Assembly (NCBI GenBank): GCA_963758025.1
Contig: CAVWUA010000006.1
Span: 496,001 to 560,000, forward strand
Direction: 5' to 3'
Source of the DNA: CAVWUA01 sp963758025
GTDB lineage: Bacteria > Planctomycetota > Planctomycetia > Isosphaerales > Isosphaeraceae
Length of the DNA stretch: 64,000 bases
Shown here: positions 26,105-35,751 of the stretch, one piece after another
Position numbering within the stretch: the stretch's first letter is position 1
How the letters are laid out: the number at the start of each line of letters is the position of its first letter
Notes under the pieces: model-generated
Databases searched by the model: none
What the model saw: the letters and a program-made list of their open reading frames with translations, nothing else
What the model was told of the DNA's origin: nothing
Translations under genes and position numbers: made by a program

Positions 26105-27449
26105 TCAGGGAATGTTCGCCCGAGGGGCCACGGGCTGATCGGAAACGCGGGGCTCGCGCACCGGGACAGCATCCGGCGTGACGGCCTCGGGCGCGTTCGG
26201 CAGGGCCGGACCGGGGACCACGACGCCCGGCGCTCGGGCCGGAATCGAACGCGGCGGGGTCCGATCGACGTTCGAGCCAGGCACGATCGGGGTTTCCGGC
26301 GTCTCGGGCGAGATCAGCGGCAGCTCGACCAGGCTGACGTTCAGCGCCTCGTTCATTCCATCCTTGCCCGGTTTGTAACGGACCTCGACAAAGGCCCCTT
26401 CCCGGATGTTCGTCCAGTTGGTCGTCTGCGGCCCTCGGGCCACGGCGTCCCGATCCGTCCGCACAAGATCCCCGCGCGGGGACAGGGGATTAACCGGCTC
26501 GGGGGAGTCAAACGTCCGCGCGCCGTAGAGGTTCACCCCCTCGGGGCTGCGGGCGAAGACGTACACATGCGTTCGCTTTGTAACGGCCAGTTGCAGTTCA
26601 CCACCCTGCTGAACCTCGCCGCTCTGTGCGTCGTTGAGCGTCTTCTGAGCCCTCTGCGCGGCCTGCTGGGCCTGTCGAGCGGCCTCGGCGGCTTGTTCGG
26701 GATTGTCCGAGGCGATCGCGCTCTTGGCAGCCTGCTCGGCCTTCTGAGCCGCCTGTGCGGCTTGCTCGGCGGCCTGCTGCTTCTCGGCCTTTCGGGCCGC
26801 CTGCTGGGCTCGTTCAGCCGCCTGCTGGGCTTCCTGAACCGCCTTCCGCGCCTTCCCTTCCACCGTCTTCTCATCCTCTTGCGGCAGCGCCTGGCCGGGG
26901 CTGGTTCCCGGCTCGACGGCCGGAACCGGCTGCACGTCGCCCGGACTCACCGGGGCGATCTCCGGGTTGGCGAAGTCCGACCACTCTTGCGACGTATCCA
27001 CGGTAATCATCAGGCGGACATTCGGGTTGTCCTTGCCGGCGACGCGAACTTCCGTCACCATGCCCTCGGCGATTCGAACGCCTCGCATGGTCTGTCGAGG
27101 TCGGAGCGTGGGCCGACGACCTTGCAGACCCCGAGCCCGAGCCTCCGCGGCCCGCTCACCCGGCAACGGGGCCGACATCGCCATCAACCCGCACGCCACG
27201 CGTCCCGATCGGCGCGGGGTCTCGGGCCGTTTCCGGAACAGGGGGAAGCACCTCGTCGGACCTCGGTGCGATCGGGGGTGCCTCGACATCCGATCCCGGT
27301 TTGAGTTCATTGGTCTCTGGGGCCGTCACCGGGGGCTCAACGGCAGGTTTCGTCTGAGCCGAAGCCGGGGCTGGCCCCAGAAGAAACAATAGCGCCAGAC
27401 TGGTCCCCAGGGGGATCAACCCGCGCCCGGTTTTCTGTAGCTTAATCAT
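26105..27449 (-). CDS. Secreted Ala/Gln-rich coiled-coil protein (frameshifted)
   Basis: About 448 residues. The N-terminus MIKLQKTGRGLIPLGTSLAL followed by LFLLGPAPASAQ is a clear Sec signal peptide. The middle (about 190-270) is an uninterrupted AAQxAQxAE-type coiled coil with many QQAAERAQQA repeats. Proline-rich linkers flank it, and a C-terminal segment has THVYVFARSPEGVNLYGA and a beta-rich TNWTNIREGAFVEVRYKPG. No enzyme motif is seen. A frame change lies near 27170. The ATG at 27449 is preceded by GAGGAG. Probably periplasmic or surface structural; the family was not recognised. Confidence 0.65.
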
Positions 27450-27736
27450 GGGTATGGTGTCTCCTCAGGAGAAAACGAGAGGCGCCTTCCATTCCGGACG
27501 TCGTGCCCACACAGCGCAAGGCAACCTCTCGACAGGCAATCTCATTCCATGGCATACTTTGCAGCAATCCTGATGCCGTTCTCCACGGAAAAGCGTCTCT
27601 GACGGATCTAAACGTATCCTTCCGGAAAATTGCGGCCGGGACGTCCTTGCGAACGGAACAACGGCGTTTTGCATGTATTGATGGTGGAAACTCGGGGAAC
27701 TTACCTCACGTCCTTTGAGAGATAAGGATGGACGCC
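27450..27736. other. Divergent promoter region
   Basis: This 287-bp spacer lies between the secreted coiled-coil gene (-) and the oxidase gene (+) and must hold both promoters. I see no clear -35/-10 pair, operator or hairpin. Confidence 0.4.
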
Positions 27737-28876
27737 ATGCCGGAAACGATCCACGTGCCGTATGCGATTCTCGGGGCCGGGGCGATGGGGGCGGCCACCG
27801 CGTACCACCTGGCACGCCGGGGGGAGCCGGTCTTGCTCGTCGAGCAGTTCGCGCTGGGGCACGACCGGGGTAGCTCGCATGGCGCGGCGCGGATCATCCG
27901 GCACTCGTATGCCGATCTTCGTTACGCGAGTCGGATGCCTCAGGCGTATCAGGTCTGGCGAGAGCTGGAGGCGGAGGCGGGAATGCCGCTGCACGTGCGC
28001 ACGGGAGGCGTGAGCCTCTGTCCGCCGGGGGTGGATTACGTGGCCCGTGTGACGAAGTGCCTGGCGGCGGTTGGGGTGCCGCACCGTCGCATGACCGGTC
28101 TGGAACTGCGCCGGCGGATTCCGGCGTTTGACGTTCCGGACGACACCGACGTGGTTTTCGAGCCGGACGCCGGGATGCTCTCCGCCGCGAGGGCCGTGGC
28201 GGTGCAGGTCGAGCTGGCGCGGGAACTCGGCGGCTCGCGCACGAGGGTGATCGAGCAGACGAAGATTGAGCGGATCGACCTCGACGCGGACCGGCCGACG
28301 CTGATCTCGGGGGAGTCGCGGATCGTCGCCGAGCGTCTGATCGTGACCGCCGGGGCCTGGACGGGGCGGCTCCTGCCCGACCTGGGCGTCCCGCTCCGGC
28401 CGACGCGTCAGCAGGTGCTCTACCTCGGCCCGACGGACGCGCCCGAGTTCGCCGTCGGGCGTTTGCCGGTCTTCATTCTCATGGGGGCCGGGGAGGGGCA
28501 GGAGTTTTACGGGATGCCCGACCCGGTCGGGTCGCTGGTGAAGGTCGCCCGCCACGGCGGTCCCGACGTGGACCCGGACTCCGTCTCACGCACGATCGAT
28601 CCCGCGTACCGATCGCAGGTCCGCGACATCCTCCGCGGCCTCTTGCCCGGCCTGGCGGATGCGCCGATCGCTCGGGAGGAGGTCTGCCTTTATACGGAAG
28701 CCCCCGACGAGAACTTCCTTGTGGGACCGCTCCCCGAACGGTCCGATGTGATCGTCGCCAGCCCTTGCAGCGGCCACGGATTCAAGTTCTCCTGCCTGAT
28801 CGGCCGCATCCTGGCCGACCTGGCCACCCGCGGAGAGACCGACCTGGACGTGGCCTGCTGGCGGCTCCCGAACTGA
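27737..28876 (+). CDS. solA: FAD-dependent N-methyl amino acid oxidase (SolA/monomeric sarcosine oxidase family)
   Basis: 379 residues. The N-terminal YAILGAGAMGAATAYHLARR is the dinucleotide fold that binds FAD, followed by LLVEQFALGHDRGSSHGAAR and IIRHSY, both typical of monomeric sarcosine oxidase and N-methyltryptophan oxidase. VCLYTEAPDENFLVGPLP holds the cysteine that carries covalent FAD in this family, and SPCSGHGFKFS the C-terminal flavin contact. It oxidises N-methyl amino acids to formaldehyde, the amino acid and H2O2; the substrate here is not determinable. The start at 27737 is chosen over the ATG at 27728 because AAGG lies nine bases before it. Confidence 0.85.
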   Translation: MPETIHVPYAILGAGAMGAATAYHLARRGEPVLLVEQFALGHDRGSSHGAARIIRHSYADLRYASRMPQAYQVWRELEAEAGMPLHVRTGGVSLCPPGVDYVARVTKCLAAVGVPHRRMTGLELRRRIPAFDVPDDTDVVFEPDAGMLSAARAVAVQVELARELGGSRTRVIEQTKIERIDLDADRPTLISGESRIVAERLIVTAGAWTGRLLPDLGVPLRPTRQQVLYLGPTDAPEFAVGRLPVFILMGAGEGQEFYGMPDPVGSLVKVARHGGPDVDPDSVSRTIDPAYRSQVRDILRGLLPGLADAPIAREEVCLYTEAPDENFLVGPLPERSDVIVASPCSGHGFKFSCLIGRILADLATRGETDLDVACWRLPN

Positions 28877-29095
28877 GGATGCGGGCACCGAAAGCCGGTC
28901 GGAGGAGTTTCAAAATAGTCTGATAACTCTTTTCGGAAAAATCTTTTACTTTCCCCGTTGCATCCCGATCGGGCACGGATAAGATCAATCGTGGTGAATA
29001 ACATGATCGGGGTAGTAGGCGGCTCGGGGGGCCTCCCTGGGGACGGATCGCGCCGCGGGTGGTCTTCCCGGGACACTCTTCAAAGGGGGGACGCG

Positions 29096-29320
29096 ATGTT
29101 ATCGAAATCGGCGAGAGACTTTATCCTTCACATCACGAATTACTTCCACGGTCACTGGGAAGATCCGGGTTGGGGCCGGATGCCCGTCAATCAACTCCTG
29201 ATCGGCCTCACGATCCACGAGCTGGCCAACGGGATCGAGGATGCCGAACTGCGCGGCCAGATTCACGCCGCCGCGGAGAAGGCCATCGCCAAGAATGCGC
29301 ATGGGGTTACGAGGGCTTGA
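29096..29320 (+). CDS. Small hypothetical protein
   Basis: 74 residues, MLSKSARDFILHITNYFHGH onward, with GWGRMPVNQLLIGLTIHELAN and IHAAAEKAIAKNA. Predominantly helical, without signal or membrane segment. A purine-rich AAAGGGGGG lies before the ATG. No family recognised. It stands alone, 219 bp after the oxidase gene; the low-GC tail after its stop leads into repeat C. Confidence 0.5.
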   Translation: MLSKSARDFILHITNYFHGHWEDPGWGRMPVNQLLIGLTIHELANGIEDAELRGQIHAAAEKAIAKNAHGVTRA

Positions 29321-29388
29321 AGAAAGGTGTCTGGAACATTAATGTTTAATTATCCATTAATAGGAACCTGGCACCTTTTTCTTCCCGG

Positions 29389-29460
29389 CGGGGTGGCTGG
29401 AGCCAAGTAGGCGTGTCCCAGCATTATCGTCCGTCGGCCGGGGCCTCCGGCCACCCTGCT
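29389..29460. repeat. Dispersed repeat C, copy 1
   Basis: GGGTGGCTGG (29391-29400) and GGCCACCCTGCT (29449-29460) form inverted ends around a GC-rich core. A similar arrangement, GTGGCTGG to TCAGCCACCCTGC, occurs at 46951-47034. The TIR gene ends two bases to the right. Confidence 0.45.
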
Positions 29461-29461
29461 G

Positions 29462-30514
29462 TTAGAAGAATGGGATCACTACCGATCGAATACTTTCCAA
29501 CAATTCTTTTATACTATCAATTGTATATCCAAACCCGGATACAAAATGTAATATATGATCTTCATTTAATTTTAAATTATTTGAGTCCATCTTATTTACA
29601 TCTAAATTAGAAAAATCTCTGTAGCTTAGGTTGCCTTTTCCGGGTTTTGCGCTAGTCCAACTGTTATGGTAATAAAGACCTCTTAAGCCAAACGCGAATC
29701 CGTTTTTTGCTGACCCAAAAATAGTGTCATCTGCCAATGCAACAATCCGTTCATCGGGTGGAATTTCATAATTGTCAACGGCATTTTTTAATTTTTGTGA
29801 TGGTATGTCAGGAAGAATATATATCTGGTTCACTTTGGCCTGGAATGGACGTATGGCCTCCAGAAGTTTGTCCACACGCCGCTCGTCCTCGGAATCGACA
29901 GCGGTCGGTGTCGTTTGGGTATCAGGCGGGGGTTTTGTAGCGGGTTCCTCCTCTTCTCGAACCGGCTGACTCGCTTCAGTTATAGCAGGGTTCTCCTTTT
30001 CTCGAACCGGCTGGCTCGCTTCATCCGTTAAAGGAGATTGCTCCTTTCGGTGCTCGATCAGGTCCTCAATGGCTCTATGAATGCCTTCCGCGACCAGGGC
30101 GAAGGCCTCGTCACGATCTTCCCACCTCGTGATCGGTTTCATGTCCTTCGGCAACCCCTGTAGTTTGGCAAATGGCGCGGGCTTCCAGTGACAGGGTCGA
30201 AGTGCGATGGGAATCACGCGTGCCTCACTTTTAATATGGCGTTTAATGGCAGTTTTCATCTCATTTTGATAACAATATCTTGAATTCAAAAAGTGAGGAC
30301 TGACAAGCAACAAGATGATATCGGCATCTCCCAGGTGACGGTCGATCTCTTGCTCCCAGTCCGTACCTGCGGCGATTTCTCGGTCGTACCACGATTCGAT
30401 GAGACCAGAATATTTTAGCGAACCCAGATGTTCTTCGAGTTCGTCGCGCAGCTCCTCGTCCTCGTGGGCATAGGACAAAAAAACCTTGACCTTGTATTCC
30501 ATTTCGTCAGCCAT
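29462..30514 (-). CDS. TIR-domain protein with uncharacterised C-terminal domain
   Basis: 350 residues. Residues 1-150 are a TIR domain: VKVFLSYAHEDEELRDELEE, SWYDREIAAGTDWEQEI, ADIILLLVSPHFLNSRYC and the helical YQNEMKTAIKRH. The S-x-Y-C/E cluster is where NADase TIRs carry the catalytic Glu; the E of YQNEM is a candidate. A linker with duplicated SQPVRE segments (about 165-205) leads to a C-terminal domain with IYILPDIPSQKLKNAVDNY, ALADDTIFGSAKNGFAF and GLRGLYYHN, beta-rich and PH-like in feel (inference). It is far more AT-rich than its neighbours, especially at its 3' end, suggesting horizontal transfer. The ATG at 30514 has AAGG eight bases upstream. No second defence gene is adjacent. 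Confidence 0.85.
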   Translation of the reverse strand: MADEMEYKVKVFLSYAHEDEELRDELEEHLGSLKYSGLIESWYDREIAAGTDWEQEIDRHLGDADIILLLVSPHFLNSRYCYQNEMKTAIKRHIKSEARVIPIALRPCHWKPAPFAKLQGLPKDMKPITRWEDRDEAFALVAEGIHRAIEDLIEHRKEQSPLTDEASQPVREKENPAITEASQPVREEEEPATKPPPDTQTTPTAVDSEDERRVDKLLEAIRPFQAKVNQIYILPDIPSQKLKNAVDNYEIPPDERIVALADDTIFGSAKNGFAFGLRGLYYHNSWTSAKPGKGNLSYRDFSNLDVNKMDSNNLKLNEDHILHFVSGFGYTIDSIKELLESIRSVVIPFF

Positions 30515-30834
30515 GATCACGACCTTGATGGCGAAGATCGGCGAAAAGCCCCTGCCGGTCAGGCAGGTTCTGTCGATTGCGAATGTCTTACTCTACTGCC
30601 TTCAGTGGCCGGTGGTTCTCCCCATCATGGCCATCCGTCCGTCAGTTTGCTAGGGGCTGGACCCAAGAAACCGGCTCAATTTCTCCGATGTAATCGTTAC
30701 TTGACGCGGTCGGATGGGTGAGGCAAGGTCGAAGGAGTGGCCCGGCGTCATTCGTCCACCGGCCGGGCTCCCCGGCCCCAGTCACTCTTTCCTTGGCTTG
30801 TCTCGCGGAAAAGACAACTTGAGTCCTTCCGCTC
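30515..30834. other. Intergenic region upstream of the TIR gene
   Basis: This 320-bp spacer has no supported gene, and no tRNA or integrase is visible. It separates the AT-rich TIR gene from the GC-rich dehydrogenase gene. Confidence 0.4.
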
Positions 30835-30922
30835 ATCGGCTCAACTCCCGCTCCGCCCCTCCTCGATCTCCCGGCGGGATCGGCTCAACTCCCGCTTCGT
30901 CCCTCCTCAATCTCCCGGCGGA
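30835..30922. repeat. 44-bp direct duplication across a gene end
   Basis: ATCGGCTCAACTCCCGCT begins at 30835 and again at 30879, and both 44-bp copies continue to CTCCCGGCGG. The second copy encodes the end of the dehydrogenase gene (EIEEGRSGS and stop); the first repeats the same codons beyond it. Confidence 0.85.
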
Positions 30923-31697
30923 AGTGGGGGGTGGCCCAGAGGCGCATGACCCAGGAAAAGGGGGCGGGGAGCCAGTTGGCGGCTTTCACGACGCCCCAGG
31001 CGGAGGGGCTGGGGAAGAGGAAGAGGCGGCGGCGGTCCAGACCGCGCACGATCGACCGGACGACCCGGTCGGTTGGCTCGGTGTAGGGGGGATGCGGGGA
31101 GGTCTCGGTCGGGGTGTGGCCCAGGGCGACGGTGTGAAACTCGCTGGCCGTCCGGCCCGGACAGGCCGCCCAGACGCGCACGCCGGTGCCCCGCAGCTCG
31201 TGCTGGAGACTCTTGACCAGGCCGTTGACCGCATGCTTCGACGCCACGTAAACCGCGGAATACGGCATTTCCACGAAGCCGAGAACCGAGGAGATCTGGA
31301 GGATCTGGCCGGACTTGCGGGCGATCATCGACCGCGCGGCGCGCTGGGTGAGGTCGCACAGGGCGATCAGGTTGACCTCGACGATCTGGCGAATCTGGTC
31401 GAAGTCCTGGTGCACGAACTCGTCGTAGTGGCCGACGCCGGCATTGTTGACGAGGAGGTCGCAGCCGCCCGGCAGCTCCTCGGCGCGAGCCCAGAGGCGG
31501 GCGCGGAAGTCGGGGTCGGTCAGGTCGCCCGGCTCGACAAGGACCTTGCCCTCGGGCAGCTCGGCGGCCAGGGCGTCGAGGCGATCGCGGCGGCGGCCGG
31601 TCGCCAGCACGGTCATGCCGCGGTCGCGGACGAGCTGGCGGACCAGCTCCCGCCCGAGACCGGCGGACGCGCCCGTCACGAGGGCATTGCGGAGCAT
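30885..31697 (-). CDS. Short-chain dehydrogenase/reductase
   Basis: 270 residues. VTGASAGLGRELVRQLV is the SDR TGxxxGxG cofactor site, LLVNNAGVGHYDE the NNAG motif, ISSVLGF the catalytic Ser, and YVASK the YxxxK dyad. RRRDRLDALAAEL after strand 2 suggests NADP preference. The C-terminal LFLFPSPSAWGVVKAANWLP, then FSWVMRLWA, may be a membrane-associating segment. Substrate unknown. The ATG at 31697 has AAGGAG upstream. A duplicated stop region lies at the 3' end. Confidence 0.85.
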   Translation of the reverse strand: MLRNALVTGASAGLGRELVRQLVRDRGMTVLATGRRRDRLDALAAELPEGKVLVEPGDLTDPDFRARLWARAEELPGGCDLLVNNAGVGHYDEFVHQDFDQIRQIVEVNLIALCDLTQRAARSMIARKSGQILQISSVLGFVEMPYSAVYVASKHAVNGLVKSLQHELRGTGVRVWAACPGRTASEFHTVALGHTPTETSPHPPYTEPTDRVVRSIVRGLDRRRLFLFPSPSAWGVVKAANWLPAPFSWVMRLWATPHFRREIEEGRSGS

Positions 31698-32196
31698 GGG
31701 CAGAGACTCCTTTCCTTCGGCGCGAGCGACGCGGAATGATGCGTTCTCGGGATCGCTGGGTATCGAATCGCCTGGATGAGTTTCCCCCCATTGTGGGCCT
31801 TGCGAGTCCCACAGGTTCGGTCTTGAATCCGTGGCATCCGAAACCCAGCGATCCAGGCGATTCGGTATGAGATTATCAAACCGTCCCGCATAACGATACG
31901 AAGCTCGGGACGAAGTTGGTGAAAGCCTCTACGAAGAAAGGATTTGCATTTCGTGAGGAGTGGATGATTTGGGGTAAGGTCGCCAGGCCAGGGAAGCGGG
32001 GAAGACCCTCGGCCGGGCGGGCGCTCCGCGATCCGGGCGAATTTTGAGAGAGCCGGTGTTCCCGGAGTGGTCGCGGTTGGCGCGGCGGCGGATTGACGGG
32101 CGCGGCCCTGGTGGTTTAGCCTTGTCGGTAGGCGTTGAGCCCGCAACCGACGCGATGTGGCATCCGCTCCGAAAGGGACTGGGAAAGGGCGTTTCC
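31698..32196. other. Divergent intergenic region with inverted repeat
   Basis: This 499-bp gap lies between the dehydrogenase (-) and the FHA kinase (+). ATCGAATCGCCTGGAT (31762-31777) is inverted as ATCCAGGCGATTCGGT (31851-31866; 15 of 16 pair), with extra ATCGCTGGGT/ACCCAGCGAT arms on the far and near sides. This could be a structured RNA, an operator or a small repeat element. No gene was seen. Confidence 0.5.
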
Positions 32197-33913
32197 GTGG
32201 CCTCGCTGTTCGTCATCCAAGGGGCCGATCAGGGCAAGCGGTTCGAGCTTCAGGGCCGGCCGATGGCTCTGGGTCGCGACGGCTCGAACCCGATCCGGCT
32301 GCACGACAACGAGGTCTCCCGCCGGCACGCCGAGTTGCGGCCGGTCGACGAGAACTCGTTCCGGGTCGTCGACCTCGGCTCGGCCAACGGCACGTTCGTC
32401 AACGGCCGCCCGATCGACCAGGCCCCCTTGCGCTCGGGCGACCAGCTCCGGCTCGGCCAGACGGTCATGCTCTTCAGCGAGGGGCCGGCCACCGCCTCGC
32501 GCGACCTGACCGAACGGGTCGACCTGCTGAGCAAGGCCAGCCCGGAGGACCGCTCGGCGATCATCCGGAGCATCCCCGTCGGCGAGGGCTCGCGCATGCT
32601 GGAAGCGCCCGGGGCTCGGCCGGCGAGTGGCTCAAGGTCCGCCTGGCGAACCTGGCCGTCATGTACCAGGCCACCCAGGCCATCAGCCACATCCTCGACA
32701 CCGAGGAACTCCTGCCGCAGATCCTCCAGCTTGTCTTCGACTCGATCGGCGCCGATCGAGGGGCGATCTTCCTGACCGACGAGACGACCGGCGAGCTGGT
32801 GCCGAAGGTCGTCCGCTGGCGGGGCGAGGCCGACCCCGACGAGCGGATGACGATCTCGCAGACGATCGTCGATTTCGTCCGCGAGCAAGGGCAGGGGGTC
32901 ATCACCTCCGACGCCCCGGCCGACGAGCGGTTCGGCCCGGCGCAGTCGATCGTCGATTACGGCATCCGCGAGGCCATCTGCGTGCCGATCCAGGGGCGGC
33001 ACACGACCCTGGGGGTGCTCTACGCCGACCTCCGCGCCTGCAACGAGTTCGTCATCGAGGGGCCCGAGCGGGGACGGCCGAAGGGGTCGTTCACCAACGA
33101 GCACCTGACCTTGATGGTGGCCATCGGCCACCAGGCGGGCCTGGCGATCGAGAACACCCAGTTCTACGAGGCCAAGCTCCAGGCCGAGCGCCTGGCGGCC
33201 GTCGGCCAGACGATCGCCACGCTCTCGCACCACATCAAGAACATCCTGCAAGGCATCCGGGGCGGCAGCTACCTGATCGACATGGGCCTGAACGACCAGG
33301 ACGAGGCGATCGTCCGCCGCGGCTGGACGATCGTCGAGAAGAACCAGGGGAAGATCTACAACCTCGTCATGGACATGCTCATCGTTCTCCAAGGACCGCG
33401 AGCCCGCGCTGGAGCCGGCCGACCTGAACGAGACGGTCGCCGACGTGGTCGAGCTGATGCAGTCGCGGGCCGAGGAGCTGGGCGTCGCGCTCGTCTGGGA
33501 GCCGTCGAGCCGACCTGCCCGAGGTCTCGATCGACCCGGACGGCATCCATCGCGCGGTGCTGAACATCGTGACCAACGCCATCGACGCCGCCGAGGAGGC
33601 GAACGAGGCCACGCGTGCGGCGTCTCGACCGCCTGGGACGCCGAGACGAGCACGGCCCGGGTCGATCGTCGCCGACAACGGCGTCGGCATCCCGCCGGAG
33701 GACCTGGAGACGATCTTCCAGATCTTCGCCTCGACCAAGGGGACGCGCGGGACGGGCCTCGGCCTGCCGGTCTCGCAGAAGATCGTCCGCGAACACGGCG
33801 GCCAAATTCAGATCACGTCGGAAGTCGGCAAGGGAACGACCTTCACCATCGAGCTTCCCATGCGGCGCTGCGACGGCAAGGGGACGATGTCGGAGGTGGC
33901 CTTCACCGGCTGA
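32197..33913 (+). CDS. FHA-GAF sensor histidine kinase (frameshifted)
   Basis: About 570 residues. The N-terminal FHA domain (about 5-95; GRDGSNPIRLHDNEVSRRHA, LGSANGTFVNG) binds phosphothreonine. A GAF domain (about 150-320; LFVDSIGADRGAIFLTDE-like) follows, then an H-box ATLSHHIKNILQGIRGGS with the phosphoacceptor His, and a HATPase with VLNIVTNAIDAA (N box), VADNGVGIPPEDLE (G1) and GTGLGLPVSQKIV (G2). No membrane segment, so it is a cytoplasmic sensor. The GTG at 32197 follows GGGAAAGGG. Frame changes lie near 32615, 33395, 33505 and 33640. The stop overlaps the convergent methyltransferase stop by 11 bp. Confidence 0.88.
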
Positions 33914-34754
33914 TCGCGTCCGGCTGGGTCTCCGCCGCGGCCGCGGGGACGCCGGCCTCGTCGTCGCGGAGGAAGGCGTCCATGTTGTCGGGGAAGACCG
34001 ACTCCTTTGGAATATACCGGAACCCGGCCCGCTCGACCTGGGCGATCAGGCCCGGATAGTCCACCCGGTCCGGGTGGAACTCCACGATCAGGGAGCGGAC
34101 CCGCCCGAGCCAACCGAGGTTCTCCGTCAGCAGGTCCTGTTCTCCCCCCTCGATGTCGAGTTTCAGCACGTCCACCATCATGTCGTCCGGCAGGCGTTTC
34201 AGGAGGGTCTCCATGCTGACGAGAGACACCTCCAGCTCTCCCTGACCGACGTGCCCCTGGTTCGATGCGTCGTTCTCCTCGAACCGGACGGTGCCGTCGC
34301 GCGGGCCGACGGCCGCCTCGACCAGTTCGGCGGGTACGTGGTTCTGCTCCAGGTTCCGTCGTGCCAGGTCGACATTCGCCGGGTGCGGCTCCACGGCCAG
34401 CAGGCGCTCGGCCTGGTAGCGCTTGCCCAGCCAAACGCTCGTCGAGCCGATGTTCGCCCCCAGGTCCACGATGCAGCGGATCGGGATCTCGAACGGCAAC
34501 CTGTAGCAGTCGTAGAGCCAGACCTCGCGGACCGACCAGATGTCGCCGGGATTGCAGCGATACGTCAGCCGGATACCCCCTTGAAACCGGATGGTCCGCT
34601 CTCTGTTGTCGAACCGGCGACCCTGCCGGAGGAAGAGGCGGTAGATCATCAGGTCCAGGCAGAGACGCCGGAACGATGCCCCATCCGCGCAACGCGACCG
34701 CGCGCGCCGCATTTCGTCCATCAGGTTCGAGACGGCGCGGATGACACGTCGCAT
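33903..34754 (-). CDS. FkbM-family methyltransferase
   Basis: 283 residues from the ATG at 34754, chosen because GGAGAG lies seven bases upstream; 34787 is also possible. The SAM-binding fold shows CIVDLGANIGSTSVWLGKRY, LLAVEPHPANVDLARRNL and VDVLKLDIEGGEQDLL (the DIEGxE motif of FkbM). FkbM enzymes O-methylate sugars, polyketides or surface glycans. With the glycosyltransferases in the window, a cell-surface substrate is plausible but unproven. Confidence 0.85.
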   Translation of the reverse strand: MRRVIRAVSNLMDEMRRARSRCADGASFRRLCLDLMIYRLFLRQGRRFDNRERTIRFQGGIRLTYRCNPGDIWSVREVWLYDCYRLPFEIPIRCIVDLGANIGSTSVWLGKRYQAERLLAVEPHPANVDLARRNLEQNHVPAELVEAAVGPRDGTVRFEENDASNQGHVGQGELEVSLVSMETLLKRLPDDMMVDVLKLDIEGGEQDLLTENLGWLGRVRSLIVEFHPDRVDYPGLIAQVERAGFRYIPKESVFPDNMDAFLRDDEAGVPAAAAETQPDAISR

Positions 34755-34867
34755 AAAATCACTCTCCGGCAGAGACACCCTCAGCATCGGGACGTTGGAA
34801 CGCCGAGGAGCGTGTTGGGTCCATCAACTCCGAGCGGGTCTACGTGACGGGCCATTTCACGAAGGGA

Positions 34868-34923
34868 GGGTGGGCACGGCCCACCACTCTGGCCAGGAGA
34901 TCAGGTGGGCGATGCCCACCTGC
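34868..34923. repeat. Dispersed repeat B, copy 1
   Basis: GGTGGGCACGGCCCACC, then CTCTGGCCA, then GATCAGGTGGGCGATGCCCA: two hairpins joined by a short linker. The same order in the opposite orientation is at 61888-61951. The rest of the gap 34788-35060 shows no gene. Confidence 0.7.
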
Positions 34924-35060
34924 ATGAAGCCGAAAACGCCCTGTCGTATACCCTCAGAGGAAAAGAGTAGTATCCCGAATCGTCCCGAAGCTCGCAACGG
35001 CCGGGAAAAGGGGGCTCCGGAGCCAGGCCGGCACCGATTGGGTTCCGCATGCGACCGTCA

Positions 35061-35504
35061 CTATCGCACGGCAAGCAACCGCGAGGCCCGCTCGCGCAGG
35101 CCGTTCCAGGGGGCGGAGAGTGGGGGCGGGGCGTCCTGGGGCTCCCCCTCCAGGGGTGCGGGACGCCCCCTATCGTCGATCTGGACGAACTGCATGAGGC
35201 CGTCCACCCAGGGGCCGGATCGGCCCGGCAAGGGGGTGCCGTGCAGCGCGACGACCACCTGCGCCCGGGCGCGATGCACCTCCAGACCCCGGATCTCGAC
35301 CACCCGTCCGATCGGCACCGGCATGTAACAGCGCAGGTCGAGCACGCGCTTCAGGACGAGGTTCGCCGACGCTCCGGCCGCTCGGTAGGCGGTCGCGTAG
35401 CCGGCCTCCAGGGCCAGGGACATCAGAACCCCCGCGTAGAGCGTACCATGATGGTTGGCGTCTCGGGGAAGAACCAGGCGATGCGTCAGGGTCTCTTCGG
35501 ACAT
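35061..35504 (-). CDS. Hotdog-fold acyl-CoA thioesterase
   Basis: 147 residues. THRLVLPRDANHHGTLYAG is the signature of acyl-CoA thioesterases of the YciA/BFIT type, where the Asn/His region sits at the active site; LALEAGYATAYRAAG forms the central hot-dog helix. It hydrolyses acyl-CoA to free acid and CoA; chain length is not predictable. A single domain with no signal peptide. It is divergent from the DUF1501 gene, sharing a 247-bp promoter region. Confidence 0.8.
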   Translation of the reverse strand: MSEETLTHRLVLPRDANHHGTLYAGVLMSLALEAGYATAYRAAGASANLVLKRVLDLRCYMPVPIGRVVEIRGLEVHRARAQVVVALHGTPLPGRSGPWVDGLMQFVQIDDRGRPAPLEGEPQDAPPPLSAPWNGLRERASRLLAVR

Positions 35505-35751
35505 CGGCAGTATCGTCCGCGACGGTCCGGCCTCGGAATGCCTTCGGATCGTTCCAGGGCTTCCGGGCGTGCACGAAGTTCGCCCAATTTAACACCGTAT
35601 GGCCCCCACTGCAATTGTCTGGGTCCCGGCCGCGAGCGGTCGAGGTCCCTGGTAGCGTTCGTGCATTGGGGGTAGAATAGCGCCAGAGGAGTCCCACCGC
35701 TGCTTCGGCAGCCTCTCCGTCCGAAGTCCATCCTCGCAGGAGCCTTCCGCG

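Noticed and set aside
32044..32196. Upstream extension of the FHA kinase to an earlier start
   Set aside because: The FHA domain begins right after the GTG at 32197, which has a good ribosome-binding site; the upstream codons show no domain.
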